DNA from: CBDUVZ01 sp965370805
GTDB lineage: Bacteria; Hydrothermota; Tepidihabitantia; Tepidihabitantales; Tepidihabitantaceae
NCBI GenBank assembly: GCA_965370805.1
Contig: CBDUVZ010000003.1
Coordinates: 1-56,338 of the forward strand
DNA length: 56,338 nt
Direction: 5' to 3'
Numbering within the stretch: position 1 is the stretch's first letter; the number at the start of each line of letters is the position of its first letter. Below the pieces are notes generated by a model. The model saw nothing but the letters and a program-made list of their open reading frames with translations, was not told where the DNA came from and searched no databases. The position numbers were made by a program, and so were the translations under genes. Shown here in pieces: positions 7,895-15,720 of this stretch.

Positions 7895-8598
7895 CCAGGC
7901 TGGCGTTTGCCCTGAACGTCGAGAGCGGCGAGCGGGCGTTTGAATGGCTGGAGCGCATCGGGCGCAAAGTGGACTTTTACAAGATACAGATGGACCTTTT
8001 CGGCCGGGCCGGGCCGAAACTGGTTCGGCGGTTCGTCGAGCAGGACGTGGACGTCTTCCTGGACCTGAAATTCCACGATATCCCGTCGGTTGTCGGCAAA
8101 GCGGTCAGCGCGGTCGCGGAACTCGGCGTCAAGTTGCTGACCGTGCACGCGACGGGCGGGCAGAAGATGCTCGAAGCCGCGGCCGAAGCAGCCCGGCGCG
8201 CGGGAGAGAAGCGGCCGCAGGTGCTCGGGGTGACAGTGCTGACCAGCCTCGACGCGGCGGAACTGGCCCGGGTCACCGGTGCGACCCAGGACGTCAGCGA
8301 GCGGGTGCTTGCTCTTGCCCGGCTGGCAAAGGAGTCAGGGTGCGATGGGGTGGTTGCTTCCCCGCACGAAATCGCGGCAATCAAGCGGGCCTGCGGCCGG
8401 GAGTTCATGGTCGTGACACCGGGCATCCGTTTGACGCCGCCGGGACCGGGTGATGACCAGTCCCGGTTCGCCACCCCGGCCCAGGCCGCGAGCGACGGCG
8501 CCGACTGCATCGTCGTCGGCCGGCCGATCTACCAGGCCCCGGACCCGGTCGCGGCAATCGCGGCAATCAGAGCGGAACTGGGAGGCGATAATGGCTGA
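7891..8598 (+). CDS. pyrF: Orotidine 5'-phosphate decarboxylase
   Basis: A 235-residue TIM barrel that converts OMP to UMP. The catalytic signature DLKFHDIPSVVGKAV (about 57-71) contains the Asp-Lys-Asp charge network. GVVASPHEIAAIK and VVTPGIRL, plus the phosphate-binding GADCIVVGRPIYQAPDP near the C-terminus, complete the family pattern. TTG start, overlapping pyrD by 4 nt. The last codons overlap the pyrE ATG. Length is normal for the short bacterial form. Confidence 0.95.
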   Translation: MTRLAFALNVESGERAFEWLERIGRKVDFYKIQMDLFGRAGPKLVRRFVEQDVDVFLDLKFHDIPSVVGKAVSAVAELGVKLLTVHATGGQKMLEAAAEAARRAGEKRPQVLGVTVLTSLDAAELARVTGATQDVSERVLALARLAKESGCDGVVASPHEIAAIKRACGREFMVVTPGIRLTPPGPGDDQSRFATPAQAASDGADCIVVGRPIYQAPDPVAAIAAIRAELGGDNG

Positions 8599-9172
8599 AG
8601 ACCTGGCAACGATTCTGAAACGGTACGGCGTGCTGCTGGACGGGCACTTCCTGCTCGCTTCGGGCCGGCACTCGGGCCAGTACTTCGAGAAGTTCAGGAT
8701 TCTCGAACACCCGGAACTGTGCGAGACCTTTTCCCGGCACGTCGCCGACCGGTTCCGCGAGCAGGGGATAACCGTTGTCTGCGGGCCGACGACCGGCGGA
8801 GTGATAATCGCCTACGAAGTGGCCCGGCAACTCGGGTGCCGGTGCATCATCGCGGAACGGACCGGGCAGGGGCGCAGCATCGGCCGGGGATTCCGCACCG
8901 CGGACGAGGACAGAATACTGGTGGTCGATGACGTGATGACCACCGGCGGTTCGATTGTCGAGACCCTGGCCGCGCTGGAGAAGATGCCGGGCACGGTCGT
9001 CGGCATCGGGGTGTTCATTGACCGGAGCGGAGGCAGGAACCGGCTCAAACAGCCGCATTTCGGGGTCTACGTGCAGACGGTTGAAACCTGGGAGCCGGAG
9101 CAGTGCCCGTTGTGCAAGCAGGGAGTTGCGCTGCAGACTCCGGGCCGGAGCGGCGACGCGGGAAAGACCTAG
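8591..9172 (+). CDS. pyrE: Orotate phosphoribosyltransferase
   Basis: A 193-residue type I phosphoribosyltransferase making OMP from orotate and PRPP. Motifs: FLLASGRHSGQYFEK near the N-terminus, GPTTGGVIIAYEVARQ (about 78), and the PRPP loop RILVVDDVMTTGGSIVET (about 109-126). The ATG at 8591 is chosen because it follows GGAGGCGATA and begins the conserved MAEDLATILKRYGVL; longer upstream frames run through pyrF. It closes the pyrKDFE cluster, which covers the last three steps of UMP synthesis. The C-terminal CPLCKQG is typical of one OPRT subgroup. Confidence 0.95.
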   Translation: MAEDLATILKRYGVLLDGHFLLASGRHSGQYFEKFRILEHPELCETFSRHVADRFREQGITVVCGPTTGGVIIAYEVARQLGCRCIIAERTGQGRSIGRGFRTADEDRILVVDDVMTTGGSIVETLAALEKMPGTVVGIGVFIDRSGGRNRLKQPHFGVYVQTVETWEPEQCPLCKQGVALQTPGRSGDAGKT

Positions 9173-9498
9173 CCGGACCGGGTCTTACGTTTCTTCTCGG
9201 CTTCGTATTCCTGTTGCTTCGCGGTGCGCTGTTCTTCCAGCCGGGCGATGGACTGAACCAGCCGTTTCATCTCGGCGTCGAGTGTGACCGGTGTGTCCGG
9301 CTCGGTCGATGCCCGGTCGTAGACCCTGCCGCCAAGCTGGGCCATCTTCCGCTCAATCTTGCGGCTGAGATTCATGATGTCCATTTTCAGCCGGCCGCGG
9401 CGGGTCAGGTCCTCGGCTTCACGGATGGCGGTACGGGTGGCGTCGGTCAGCCACACCCGCACATCGTCCCACAGTGTCTGAGCGCTCTTCTTAGCCAT
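9169..9498 (-). CDS. Small coiled-coil protein
   Basis: A 109-residue, highly charged, helical protein (MAKKSAQTLWDDVRVWLTDA..., C-terminal EEQRTAKQQEYEAEKKRKTR), converging on pyrE with a 4-nt overlap of stop regions. Only 6 nt separate its ATG from a good -10 box, so the mRNA is probably leaderless. The sequence pattern (RLKMDIMNLSRKIERKMAQL) recalls small coiled-coil proteins of unknown function in related candidate phyla. No enzymatic motif. Confidence 0.7.
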   Translation of the reverse strand: MAKKSAQTLWDDVRVWLTDATRTAIREAEDLTRRGRLKMDIMNLSRKIERKMAQLGGRVYDRASTEPDTPVTLDAEMKRLVQSIARLEEQRTAKQQEYEAEKKRKTRSG

Positions 9499-9504
9499 GG
9501 GCTG

Positions 9505-9532
9505 ATTCTAGCCCCGGCCGGCGGAAGGTCAA
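9505..9532 (-). promoter_or_regulatory. Predicted promoter giving a leaderless transcript
   Basis: Minus strand: TTGACC (9532-9527), 16-nt spacer, TAGAAT (9510-9505), then CAGCCC and the ATG of the 109-residue gene. Confidence 0.65.
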
Positions 9533-9639
9533 CCGGCGCTTGCGGCTTCGGCAGGGAAGTGCAGCTTGAGGAAGCGGCACCTTGCAGTGACGGACCCGGA
9601 ACGGGGACATGACCCAATCCCGTCCTGGAATTGGGATCG

Positions 9640-10026
9640 TGTCCCCCAGTTCCAGTTGGCTCTGGCTGTTACCTTCTGGCTTCTCCCCGTGTTCCGGCTG
9701 CAGCGGCAAGGAAGATTGCCGCGTGGCCCAAGGGCCACTCGCAATGACGGGACCCTTGTCACTGCGAGGAACGGAGTGACGCGGCAGTCTTCCTCATTCT
9801 GCCTTCTGCACTCTGCATTCTGCCTTCAGCCTTGGTGCTCTTGGTGCCTTGGTGTTTAGTCCTCTCCGCTCCGGTACTCAACCTTGGCGCTCTTGGCGGT
9901 TATCTCTTTCTGCCTGGTGCTCTTGGTGCCTTGGTGTTTGGTTCTTCCTTCTCGCAACACGCAAAACCACCCAAATATAACACCCGAAATCCGCATTTGG
10001 CCCGACCCCGGGGAACGTCCCCTGTC
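9640..10026. repeat. Dispersed intergenic repeat block
   Basis: No gene. 9708-9750 and 9755-9790 form an inverted pair of the GCGAGGAACG(A/G)AGTGACGCGGC family. 9794-9830 is a CATTCTGCCTTCTGCACTCT-type run. 9837-9858 and 9919-9941 are two copies of GTGCTCTTGGTGCCTTGGTG, with GGCGCTCTTGGCGGTTATC between. Comparable blocks lie at 1-280 and 49250-49440. Confidence 0.75.
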
Positions 10027-10290
10027 GTCCCCAATTTCGTCCCGAACTACGTCGCCAATCACGTCGCCAACTACGTCGCCAACCACGTCGCCAATCACGT
10101 CGCCAACTACGTCGCCAACCACGTCGCCAACCACGTCGCCAACTACGTCGCCAACCACGTCGCCAATGACGTCGCCAACCACGTCGCCAATCGCGTCGCC
10201 AATGACGTCGCCAATCATGTCGCCAACCACGTCGCCAATGACGTCGCCAATCGCGTCGCCAATGACGTCGCCAACTACGTCGCCAAGTTC
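10027..10290. repeat. 12-bp-period array 1
   Basis: Twenty-two contiguous 12-mers, GTCGCC followed by AAYNAC-type hexamers (AATCAC, AACTAC, AACCAC, AATGAC, AATCGC, AATCAT). No unit is longer or shorter than 12. All six frames are largely open. In the minus frame it reads as a GD(V/A/M)(V/I) tetrapeptide with only conservative changes (possible ORF 10320 to 9856 starting MDSSSDVTGGEL). It has no spacers, so it is not CRISPR. Function unknown. Confidence 0.9.
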
Positions 10291-10503
10291 GCCGCCGGTA
10301 ACGTCCGAACTGCTGTCCATGCTGCCGCCCGCAGTTCCGGGCAGACAAGAGGAAATCGGCCAGACCCGAAGCGCGAACGCCCTTCACCGGGATTAGAGAA
10401 AACCGGACCCCGGAACGCAACATGCCTGCCAAGCCACCAATAACCAACAACTTACTCCTGTGCTGCTATTCTGATGACCGTCCCCTGTAGCCTGGGGGGG
10501 ACT

Positions 10504-10815
10504 GTGGCCCTCTTCATGGCAACCGACGCGGCAGTCTTCATGGGTGATGCTCTGGCTGTCACTGCGGAAATCACAACGGCTGTTGCCACGGCACACCCAA
10601 CGGCTGTCGCTGCGGTAATCACAACGGCTGCCGCAGAGGGAAACCGGACGGCCCTTCCTGCGACGTTCGCTGCGGCACATCCTGCGGTTCTCGTATCGGC
10701 CCGCGCACAGGCTACCGCTGAGGTCCTCCTCGCGACCGGCGCAATGGTCCTCTATGCGGCTCTCGTCACGGCCCACCTTCCGACCGGCGCAATGGTCTTC
10801 GTTCCGGCCGCGGCA
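10504..10815. repeat. 12-bp-period array 2
   Basis: Twenty-six 12-mers in unbroken phase with a loose consensus RCGGCNNNCNNN (for example ACGGCTGTTGCC, ACGGCACACCCA, GCGGTAATCACA, GCGACCGGCGCA twice). The plus frame (ATG 10474 to 10854) is open and Ala/Thr/Val rich (TAVA, TAHP, AVIT...). It lies 36 bp upstream of the promoter at 10851. It is unrelated in sequence to array 1 but has the same period. Confidence 0.8.
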
Positions 10816-10850
10816 GCCACAACAGGCCCCGAACCGCCGCCCGAGTCGTC

Positions 10851-10878
10851 TTGACTTTCACTGCCCGGCCGATATGCT
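10851..10878 (+). promoter_or_regulatory. Predicted sigma70-like promoter
   Basis: TTGACT (10851-10856), 16-nt spacer, TATGCT (10873-10878). An ATG follows 8 nt later. Confidence 0.55.
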
Positions 10879-10886
10879 GGCAGGCG

Positions 10887-11006
10887 ATGAACAACAGGAA
10901 AGGACATCCTGACCCGGTAGCCAGGGAACGTATCGTCCATCCGCCGGGCCAAGAAGACTATCAGGAAAGGCAAGTAGACGGAGTCGGATGGGTAGGAGAT
11001 AAGTAA
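10887..11006 (+). CDS. Possible leaderless small ORF
   Basis: A 39-codon frame beginning MNNRKGHPDPVARERIVHPP and ending VDGVGWVGDK. The ATG is 8 nt from a -10 box. The final codons are encoded by the diverged fourth copy of the GGATGGGTAG repeat. A second ATG immediately follows the stop, preceded by TAGGAGATAAGTA, but the MITE-like element begins right after it, so a downstream coupled gene may have been interrupted. Coding status is uncertain. Confidence 0.35.
   Translation: MNNRKGHPDPVARERIVHPPGQEDYQERQVDGVGWVGDK
10977..10995 (+). repeat. Short repeat, copy 4 (diverged)
   Basis: GACGGAGTCGGATGGGTAG, 17 of 19 identical to copies 1 and 3 of the element at 1953 and 3670. It also lies just before an SD-like AGGAGA and an ATG. 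Confidence 0.55.
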
Positions 11007-11009
11007 TGT

Positions 11010-11181
11010 GGAGCTTGTCTGAAAACTAACCCTACGAATGATGTGTTCAGCGACTCGTCCCACCCTGGCCCGCGGAGGACGATGGTCGCAGTAGCTTCTC
11101 CCACTCGGCAGTCAAGAATGCACCTGATTCGCCTCTCATCACCCACCACTTCCCTGTTAGCTGAGTTTTCGGACAAGCTCC
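11010..11181. mobile_element. MITE-like element with terminal inverted repeats
   Basis: The left end GGAGCTTGTCTGAAAAC (11010-11026) and right end GTTTTCGGACAAGCTCC (11165-11181) are inverted repeats matching at 16 of 17 positions, with further partial pairing inward (CTAAC/GTTAG). The element is 172 bp and too short for a transposase. No convincing target-site duplication is visible. The transposase family cannot be assigned from the ends alone. Confidence 0.65.
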
Positions 11182-11269
11182 GTGTCCCCGTAACTCCCTA
11201 ATCTCCTCAAAGTCCAATGTCCAGAGTCAATCGTCTGTCCTCAACTCGGAGAATGCAGCGAGACAGCGA

Positions 11270-11284
11270 TGCCCGTGACGGGCA
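11270..11284. promoter_or_regulatory. Palindrome upstream of small gene
   Basis: TGCCCGT-G-ACGGGCA, a perfect 7-bp inverted repeat around one base, ending right at the AAAGGAGG Shine-Dalgarno of the gene at 11298. Possible operator or translation-masking hairpin. Confidence 0.4.
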
Positions 11285-11297
11285 AAGGAGGTAAGTA

Positions 11298-11537
11298 ATG
11301 AGTCCCCGAAACCCGGCCAAGTTCGCGGAGAACATGTGCCGTATTGCGGACATGGGGAGGGAAACGTTGGTTGAAGTACGACTGAAGAATGGGGGCAGCG
11401 CGTGGTTCACAGCGCCCACTGTCCGCAAATGGGCCAAGACGCCCGGTGGCGTGTTCGGAACACCCAAGGGGACTGTCACCCACGAAAAAGCAGTAGAGGC
11501 GGTGCTCCGACTGAGGATAAGGCGCACGTCCGCTTGA
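11298..11537 (+). CDS. Small hypothetical protein
   Basis: A 79-residue protein (MSPRNPAKFAENMCRIADMG...) that starts after a very strong Shine-Dalgarno AAAGGAGGTAAGTA. It contains an ETLVEVRLKNGGSAWFTAPT strand-like segment and TPKGTVTHEKAVEAVLRLRI, which could form a small alpha/beta or winged fold. No family is recognised. A short palindrome overlaps its leader. It is isolated between a MITE-like element and a giant secreted-protein gene, and may be accessory. Confidence 0.6.
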   Translation: MSPRNPAKFAENMCRIADMGRETLVEVRLKNGGSAWFTAPTVRKWAKTPGGVFGTPKGTVTHEKAVEAVLRLRIRRTSA

Positions 11538-11659
11538 CATGCGGGCGAATCTTGGGGAGAAGTTGGACGTGGTGAATGGTAACGGCCCGGCATGTGGCCG
11601 GAGCGGAGACGAGAACCCGGCAAGCGATGCCTGCAATCCGGGTCTGAAAGGAGGCAGCC

Positions 11660-14600
11660 TTGAGAGAAGTTAGAAATAGGGTAGCGCCACGAAATCCCCT
11701 TGTCGCAGGCTGCGCGAAGCGTTTTCCGGTCGGACTGCTGACTGCTCTCTGTTTGCTGTCGCCTGCTTTGTCGTCCGTACAGATGGACTGGACTCAAGCA
11801 ACCGCCAATGCCCAATGGTCCGCAAGAGCCAGCCATACCTCGGTCGTGTTCGATAACAAGATGTGGGTGCTCGGTGGTCTTCGGAACGATGTCTGGTATT
11901 CGACGAACGGAGCGACTTGGACTCAGGCAACCGCAAGTGCCGGATGGTCCGTAAGACACAACCATACCTCGGTTGTCTTTGACAACAAGATGTGGGTGCT
12001 CGGTGGGCATGATGCAAGTGGTCTTCGGAACGATGTCTGGTATTCGACGAACGGAGTGACTTGGACTCAGGCAACCGCAAGTGCCGGATGGTCCGCAAGA
12101 CACAACCATACCTCGGTTGTCTTTGACAACAAGATGTGGGTGCTCGGTGGATGGGATGCATTAGTCGGCGGTGCTTTTCTGAACGATGTCTGGTATTCGA
12201 CGAACGGAGTGACCTGGACTCAGGCAACGGCTAATGCCGGCTGGACGGCAAGGCGGGGTCATGCGTCGGTTGTGTTTGACAACAGGATTTGGCTGCTCGG
12301 TGGCGCTGATGTCAGCTCTCGGAAGAACGACGTCTGGTATTCAACGAATGGAGCGACCTGGACTCAGGCAACTGCCAATGCCCAATGGTCAGCAAGGTGG
12401 TTCCACGCCTCGGCTGTCTTTGACAACAAAATGTGGGTGCTCGGTGGAAACAGTCTAAACGATGTCTGGTATTCTACGAATGGAGTGACCTGGACTCAGG
12501 CAACTGCTAATGCCGGATGGTCCGCAAGATTCAGCCATACCTCGGTTGCCTTTGACAACAAGATCTGGGTGCTCGGTGGCTATGATGGTGGTTATCGGAA
12601 CGATGTCTGGTATTCTAGCCTTCCTCCTCCTCCTGCGCCGACACCGGTCTTGCCGCCAAACGGCGGGACGGTGAATACTCTAAGACCTACTTTACAGGTC
12701 CAATCAATCTCCGGAGCCACTCAGTATCACTTCCGAGTCTATCGTGGCGGGAGTTTGGCTAGAGAAGGATATTCAGGCTCCAACTCCTGGACGGTTGATG
12801 TTGACCTGCAGAATGGCGCCGTTCATGAGTGGGACTGCCGGGCTCAAAATGCAGCCGGTTGGGGACCCTATTTCAGTCCTCGCTGGTCTCTTACAGTGAG
12901 TTTCCTTCCACCTGCGCCAACGCCAGTCTCACCGCCCAATGGCGGCACAGTGAGTACCCTACGACCGTCTTTGCAGGTGCAGTCCATATCCGGCGCCACT
13001 CAGTACCATTTCCGTGTTTACCGCGGTGGCTCATTGGTTAGAGAGGGCGATTCGGGTTCTAACTCTTGGACAGTTGACGTCGACCTACAGAATGGCGCTG
13101 CTCACGAGTGGGACTGCCGGGCACAGAATGCAGGCGGCTGGGGACCCTATTTCAGTCCTCGCTGGAGTTTCACAATCAGTATCCTTCCATCTGCGCCAAC
13201 ACCAGTTGCGCCGGCAAACGGTCGAAGAGTGATTACTCTAAGACCGACCTTGGAGGTTCAGTCCATGTCCGGCGCTACCCAGTACCATTTCCGCGTTTAC
13301 TGCGGTGGCTCATTGGTAAGAGAGGGTTATTCAGGTTCCAACTCTTGGGCAGTTGATGTCGACCTACAGGATGGTGCTACTTACGAATGGGATAGTCGGG
13401 CGCAAAACGCGGCCGGTTGGGGTCCCTATTTCAGCCCGCGCTGGTCATTCGCCATTCGGCTCTCGCTCTCTCTCGCTGCTTCTCAATATCCGATGTTCCG
13501 GTACAATCTCCAGCACACGGGAAGAAGTCCATACAACGGCTCGCAGACTTCTGAGGTGAGATGGTTCTACTACACTACAGAACCAGTCATATCTTCGCCG
13601 GTTGTTGCTCCTGATACGACTATCTACTTCGTTTCGGAAAATGATACCCTTTATGCACTGGCACCAAGCGGTGCGAGACGCTGGTCGTACTATCTGGGCT
13701 CAGGCGGTGGAACTCAATCTACACCAGCTATAGCGGCTGACGGCACAGTGTATGTTGGCGATGGCCGCGGCAATCTCTTGGCTTTGCCCGCCAACCTGGC
13801 AGCGCCGTTATGGAGTTATCGCACCGGCGATTCAATCCTGTCGTCTCCGGCCATCTGCGGGGCTATCTACGTCGGTTCCAGTGATGGCTATCTTTATGCC
13901 TTGAATCCAGACGGCACTCTGAGATGGCGTAATCAGATCGGTTCGGCTATCCGCTCTTCGCCGGCAGTAGCCCCGGACAGCACCATCTACGTCGGCGCTG
14001 ACAACCAATACCTCTATGCAGTAAACCCTAATGGTACGACCAGGTGGAACATATGGCTCACTGAGGCGGTGCATTCCTCGCCGCTGATTGGACCTGATGG
14101 AACAGTTTATATCGGTGCTACCAACGGCAGGCTTTGGGCAGTTACTGGACAAGGGGTAGTTAAATGGTATTTCACGACGGGTGGTGCGATAACTTCTTCC
14201 CCGGCAATGGATGCTCAAGGTAGGATCTACTTCGGTTCTCATGACCGGTATGTCTATGCGGTGGAAGACTCTGGTTCTTATGCCAAACAGGTATGGCGCT
14301 ATCAGACCGGTGGCGAAGTCAGGTCATCGCCATCCGTCAGCGCGCAAGGCACGGTCTACGTTGGCTCGGACGATTGGTATGTCTATGCGTTACGAGGCGC
14401 GGACGGCGCGCTGGTCTGGAGAAGGCTCACCGGCAATCTCGTCCGGTCATCACCTGCTATCGGAGCCAACGGAATCATCTACATCGGTTCCAATGATGAC
14501 CGGCTTTATGCGATAGGGTCGCCAATCGGAATTGAAGAGGATTACGCCCCAAGTTCGCACATCCCTGCATCATTCGTTCTCAATCCGGCTCGGCCCAACC

Positions 14601-14845
14601 CTTTTGCCACTGTAACTGGGTTCAGATTCGGTTTGGCCCAGAGAGGCATGATGAGTCTGAGTATTCGTTCCTCGACTGGTGCCGCGGTCCGGACATTGGC
14701 CACTGGATTGAGAGAGCCCGGGTGGCATACTGCGGTCTGGGATGGGTGCGACAACACGGGCGGCAGAGTCCCAGCCGGTATCTACTTCTGTCGCCTTGAC
14801 GTTGGCGAGTTCACCGCCACGCAGAAACTGGTCTTGCAGCGGTAG
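11660..14845 (+). CDS. Giant secreted Kelch / Fn3-like / PQQ-propeller protein with sorting domain
   Basis: A 1061-residue secreted protein. Signal peptide with hydrophobic core LLTALCLLSPALSS. Then six Kelch-like repeats (WTQATANAGWSARFSHTSVA ... KMWVLGG ... NDVWYSTNG), three about 95-residue Fn3-like modules (TPVSPPNGGTV...ATQYHFRVYRGGS...WDCRAQNAGGWGPYFSP), a PQQ-like propeller of about eight or nine blades (GTVYVGSDDWYVYAL), and a C-terminal FlgD-like sorting domain (NPARPNPFATVTGFRFGLAQ ... VPAGIYFCRLDVGE ... KLVLQR). The start is TTG after AAAGGAGGCAGCC. The repeats are highly similar at DNA level, indicating recent internal amplification. Probably surface-exposed or exported; role unknown. 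Confidence 0.85.
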   Translation: MREVRNRVAPRNPLVAGCAKRFPVGLLTALCLLSPALSSVQMDWTQATANAQWSARASHTSVVFDNKMWVLGGLRNDVWYSTNGATWTQATASAGWSVRHNHTSVVFDNKMWVLGGHDASGLRNDVWYSTNGVTWTQATASAGWSARHNHTSVVFDNKMWVLGGWDALVGGAFLNDVWYSTNGVTWTQATANAGWTARRGHASVVFDNRIWLLGGADVSSRKNDVWYSTNGATWTQATANAQWSARWFHASAVFDNKMWVLGGNSLNDVWYSTNGVTWTQATANAGWSARFSHTSVAFDNKIWVLGGYDGGYRNDVWYSSLPPPPAPTPVLPPNGGTVNTLRPTLQVQSISGATQYHFRVYRGGSLAREGYSGSNSWTVDVDLQNGAVHEWDCRAQNAAGWGPYFSPRWSLTVSFLPPAPTPVSPPNGGTVSTLRPSLQVQSISGATQYHFRVYRGGSLVREGDSGSNSWTVDVDLQNGAAHEWDCRAQNAGGWGPYFSPRWSFTISILPSAPTPVAPANGRRVITLRPTLEVQSMSGATQYHFRVYCGGSLVREGYSGSNSWAVDVDLQDGATYEWDSRAQNAAGWGPYFSPRWSFAIRLSLSLAASQYPMFRYNLQHTGRSPYNGSQTSEVRWFYYTTEPVISSPVVAPDTTIYFVSENDTLYALAPSGARRWSYYLGSGGGTQSTPAIAADGTVYVGDGRGNLLALPANLAAPLWSYRTGDSILSSPAICGAIYVGSSDGYLYALNPDGTLRWRNQIGSAIRSSPAVAPDSTIYVGADNQYLYAVNPNGTTRWNIWLTEAVHSSPLIGPDGTVYIGATNGRLWAVTGQGVVKWYFTTGGAITSSPAMDAQGRIYFGSHDRYVYAVEDSGSYAKQVWRYQTGGEVRSSPSVSAQGTVYVGSDDWYVYALRGADGALVWRRLTGNLVRSSPAIGANGIIYIGSNDDRLYAIGSPIGIEEDYAPSSHIPASFVLNPARPNPFATVTGFRFGLAQRGMMSLSIRSSTGAAVRTLATGLREPGWHTAVWDGCDNTGGRVPAGIYFCRLDVGEFTATQKLVLQR

Positions 14846-14858
14846 GTTTGGAGTTTCC

Positions 14859-14874
14859 GGGTTTCCGGAAACCC
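14859..14874. terminator. Hairpin after giant secreted gene
   Basis: GGGTTTCCGGAAACCC, a perfect 16-bp palindrome 14 nt after the stop codon. There is no T-tract, so it could be a non-canonical terminator or a mRNA 3' stabiliser. Confidence 0.4.
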
Positions 14875-14933
14875 TTGATCGGATTTTCGGGGGAGAATTA
14901 GGGAGAATTAGGGACAACCACCTACTACGGAGC

Positions 14934-15137
14934 GATGTCAAGGTACGGCATGGCAGGATGGCAGAACTGGTCGAGCGGATGCTGAGCCTGCACAAGAAGC
15001 TGCCCAAGGCCAAGGGCGCGGTGAAGACGACAATCGAGCGGCAGATTGCGGCGACCGACAAGTCCATCGACGCGCTGGTCTACGAGTTGTACGGGCTGAC
15101 GGACAAGGAAATCAGGATTGTGGAGAAGGCAGAATGA
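14934..15137 (+). pseudogene. C-terminal remnant of a type IIG restriction-modification enzyme
   Basis: The frame reads DVKVRHGRMAELVERMLSLH ... IERQIAATDKSIDALVYELY, then GLTDKEIRIVEKAE. This matches the extreme C-terminus of Eco57I/TaqII-like type IIG enzymes and N6-methylases (the LVERML...LHK...RQI..TD..ID.LVYELYGLT.EEI.IVE pattern, from family knowledge). Nothing upstream in this frame is homologous, so only about the last 68 codons survive. An ATG at 14958 could still express a 59-residue peptide, which would be the helix-turn end of the specificity region. Confidence 0.7.
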
Positions 15138-15175
15138 CCAGAGTGCGCAGCTTCAAGAAATGGAGGCACGACATC

Positions 15176-15673
15176 ATGAAACAGACAATCATCACTGCGC
15201 TTGCGCTGCTGGCGACCCTGTCCTGCGGTCAGCAGGCGCACACGCCGGCTGCAAAGACTAAGAAGGAACACCCCGGCCTGTTTCCTGTCCAAGTCGGCGG
15301 CAAGTACGGCTACATGGACAAGACCGGCAGGCTGGTCATCAACCCGCAGTTCGACGGGGCCTGGTCCTTCTCCGAAGGGCTGGCCATGGTCGGGAGTGGC
15401 GGTTGGGGAACCAGAAAGTACGGCTACATTGACAAGACCGGCAAGTACGTCATCGCCCCGCAGTTCGACAAGGCCCTAAGCTTCTCCGGAGGGCTAGCGC
15501 GGGTCAAGATTGGCGGAAAATGGGGCTACATTGACATGACCGGCAAGCTGGTCATCGCCCCGCAGTTCGACAAGGCCCTAAGCTTCTCCGGAGGGCTAGC
15601 GCGGGTCAAGATTGGCGGAAAATGGGGCTACATTGACATGACCGGCAAGTTCGTTTGGGAGCCGAGTGAGTGA
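15176..15673 (+). CDS. WG-repeat lipoprotein
   Basis: A 165-residue lipoprotein: MKQTIITALALLATLSCGQQ has a clear lipobox (TLSC) and is followed by four WG (KWGYIDMTGK) beta repeats of about 34 residues. The ATG at 15176 is preferred over the upstream frame because it begins the signal peptide and follows TGGAGG. The segments 15451-15552 and 15553-15654 are a perfect or near-perfect 102-bp tandem duplication, so one repeat was copied very recently. WG proteins are often surface or secreted binding proteins of unknown ligand. Confidence 0.8.
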   Translation: MKQTIITALALLATLSCGQQAHTPAAKTKKEHPGLFPVQVGGKYGYMDKTGRLVINPQFDGAWSFSEGLAMVGSGGWGTRKYGYIDKTGKYVIAPQFDKALSFSGGLARVKIGGKWGYIDMTGKLVIAPQFDKALSFSGGLARVKIGGKWGYIDMTGKFVWEPSE

Positions 15674-15720
15674 GATGGAGTACCGGCTACCTTGCCCTGA
15701 TCATGGCGAGAGGAGGCATG

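Noticed and set aside
10027..10290. CRISPR array
   Set aside because: Unit is 12 bp with no spacers and no cas genes nearby.
11525..11560. Promoter at TTGACATGCGGGCG upstream of the giant secreted gene
   Set aside because: No TANNNT at 16-18 nt; only the -35-like hexamer is present.
11207..12109. 300-codon minus-strand frame with repeated SYGPSGTCGCLSPS
   Set aside because: Antisense of the Kelch repeats in the giant secreted gene.
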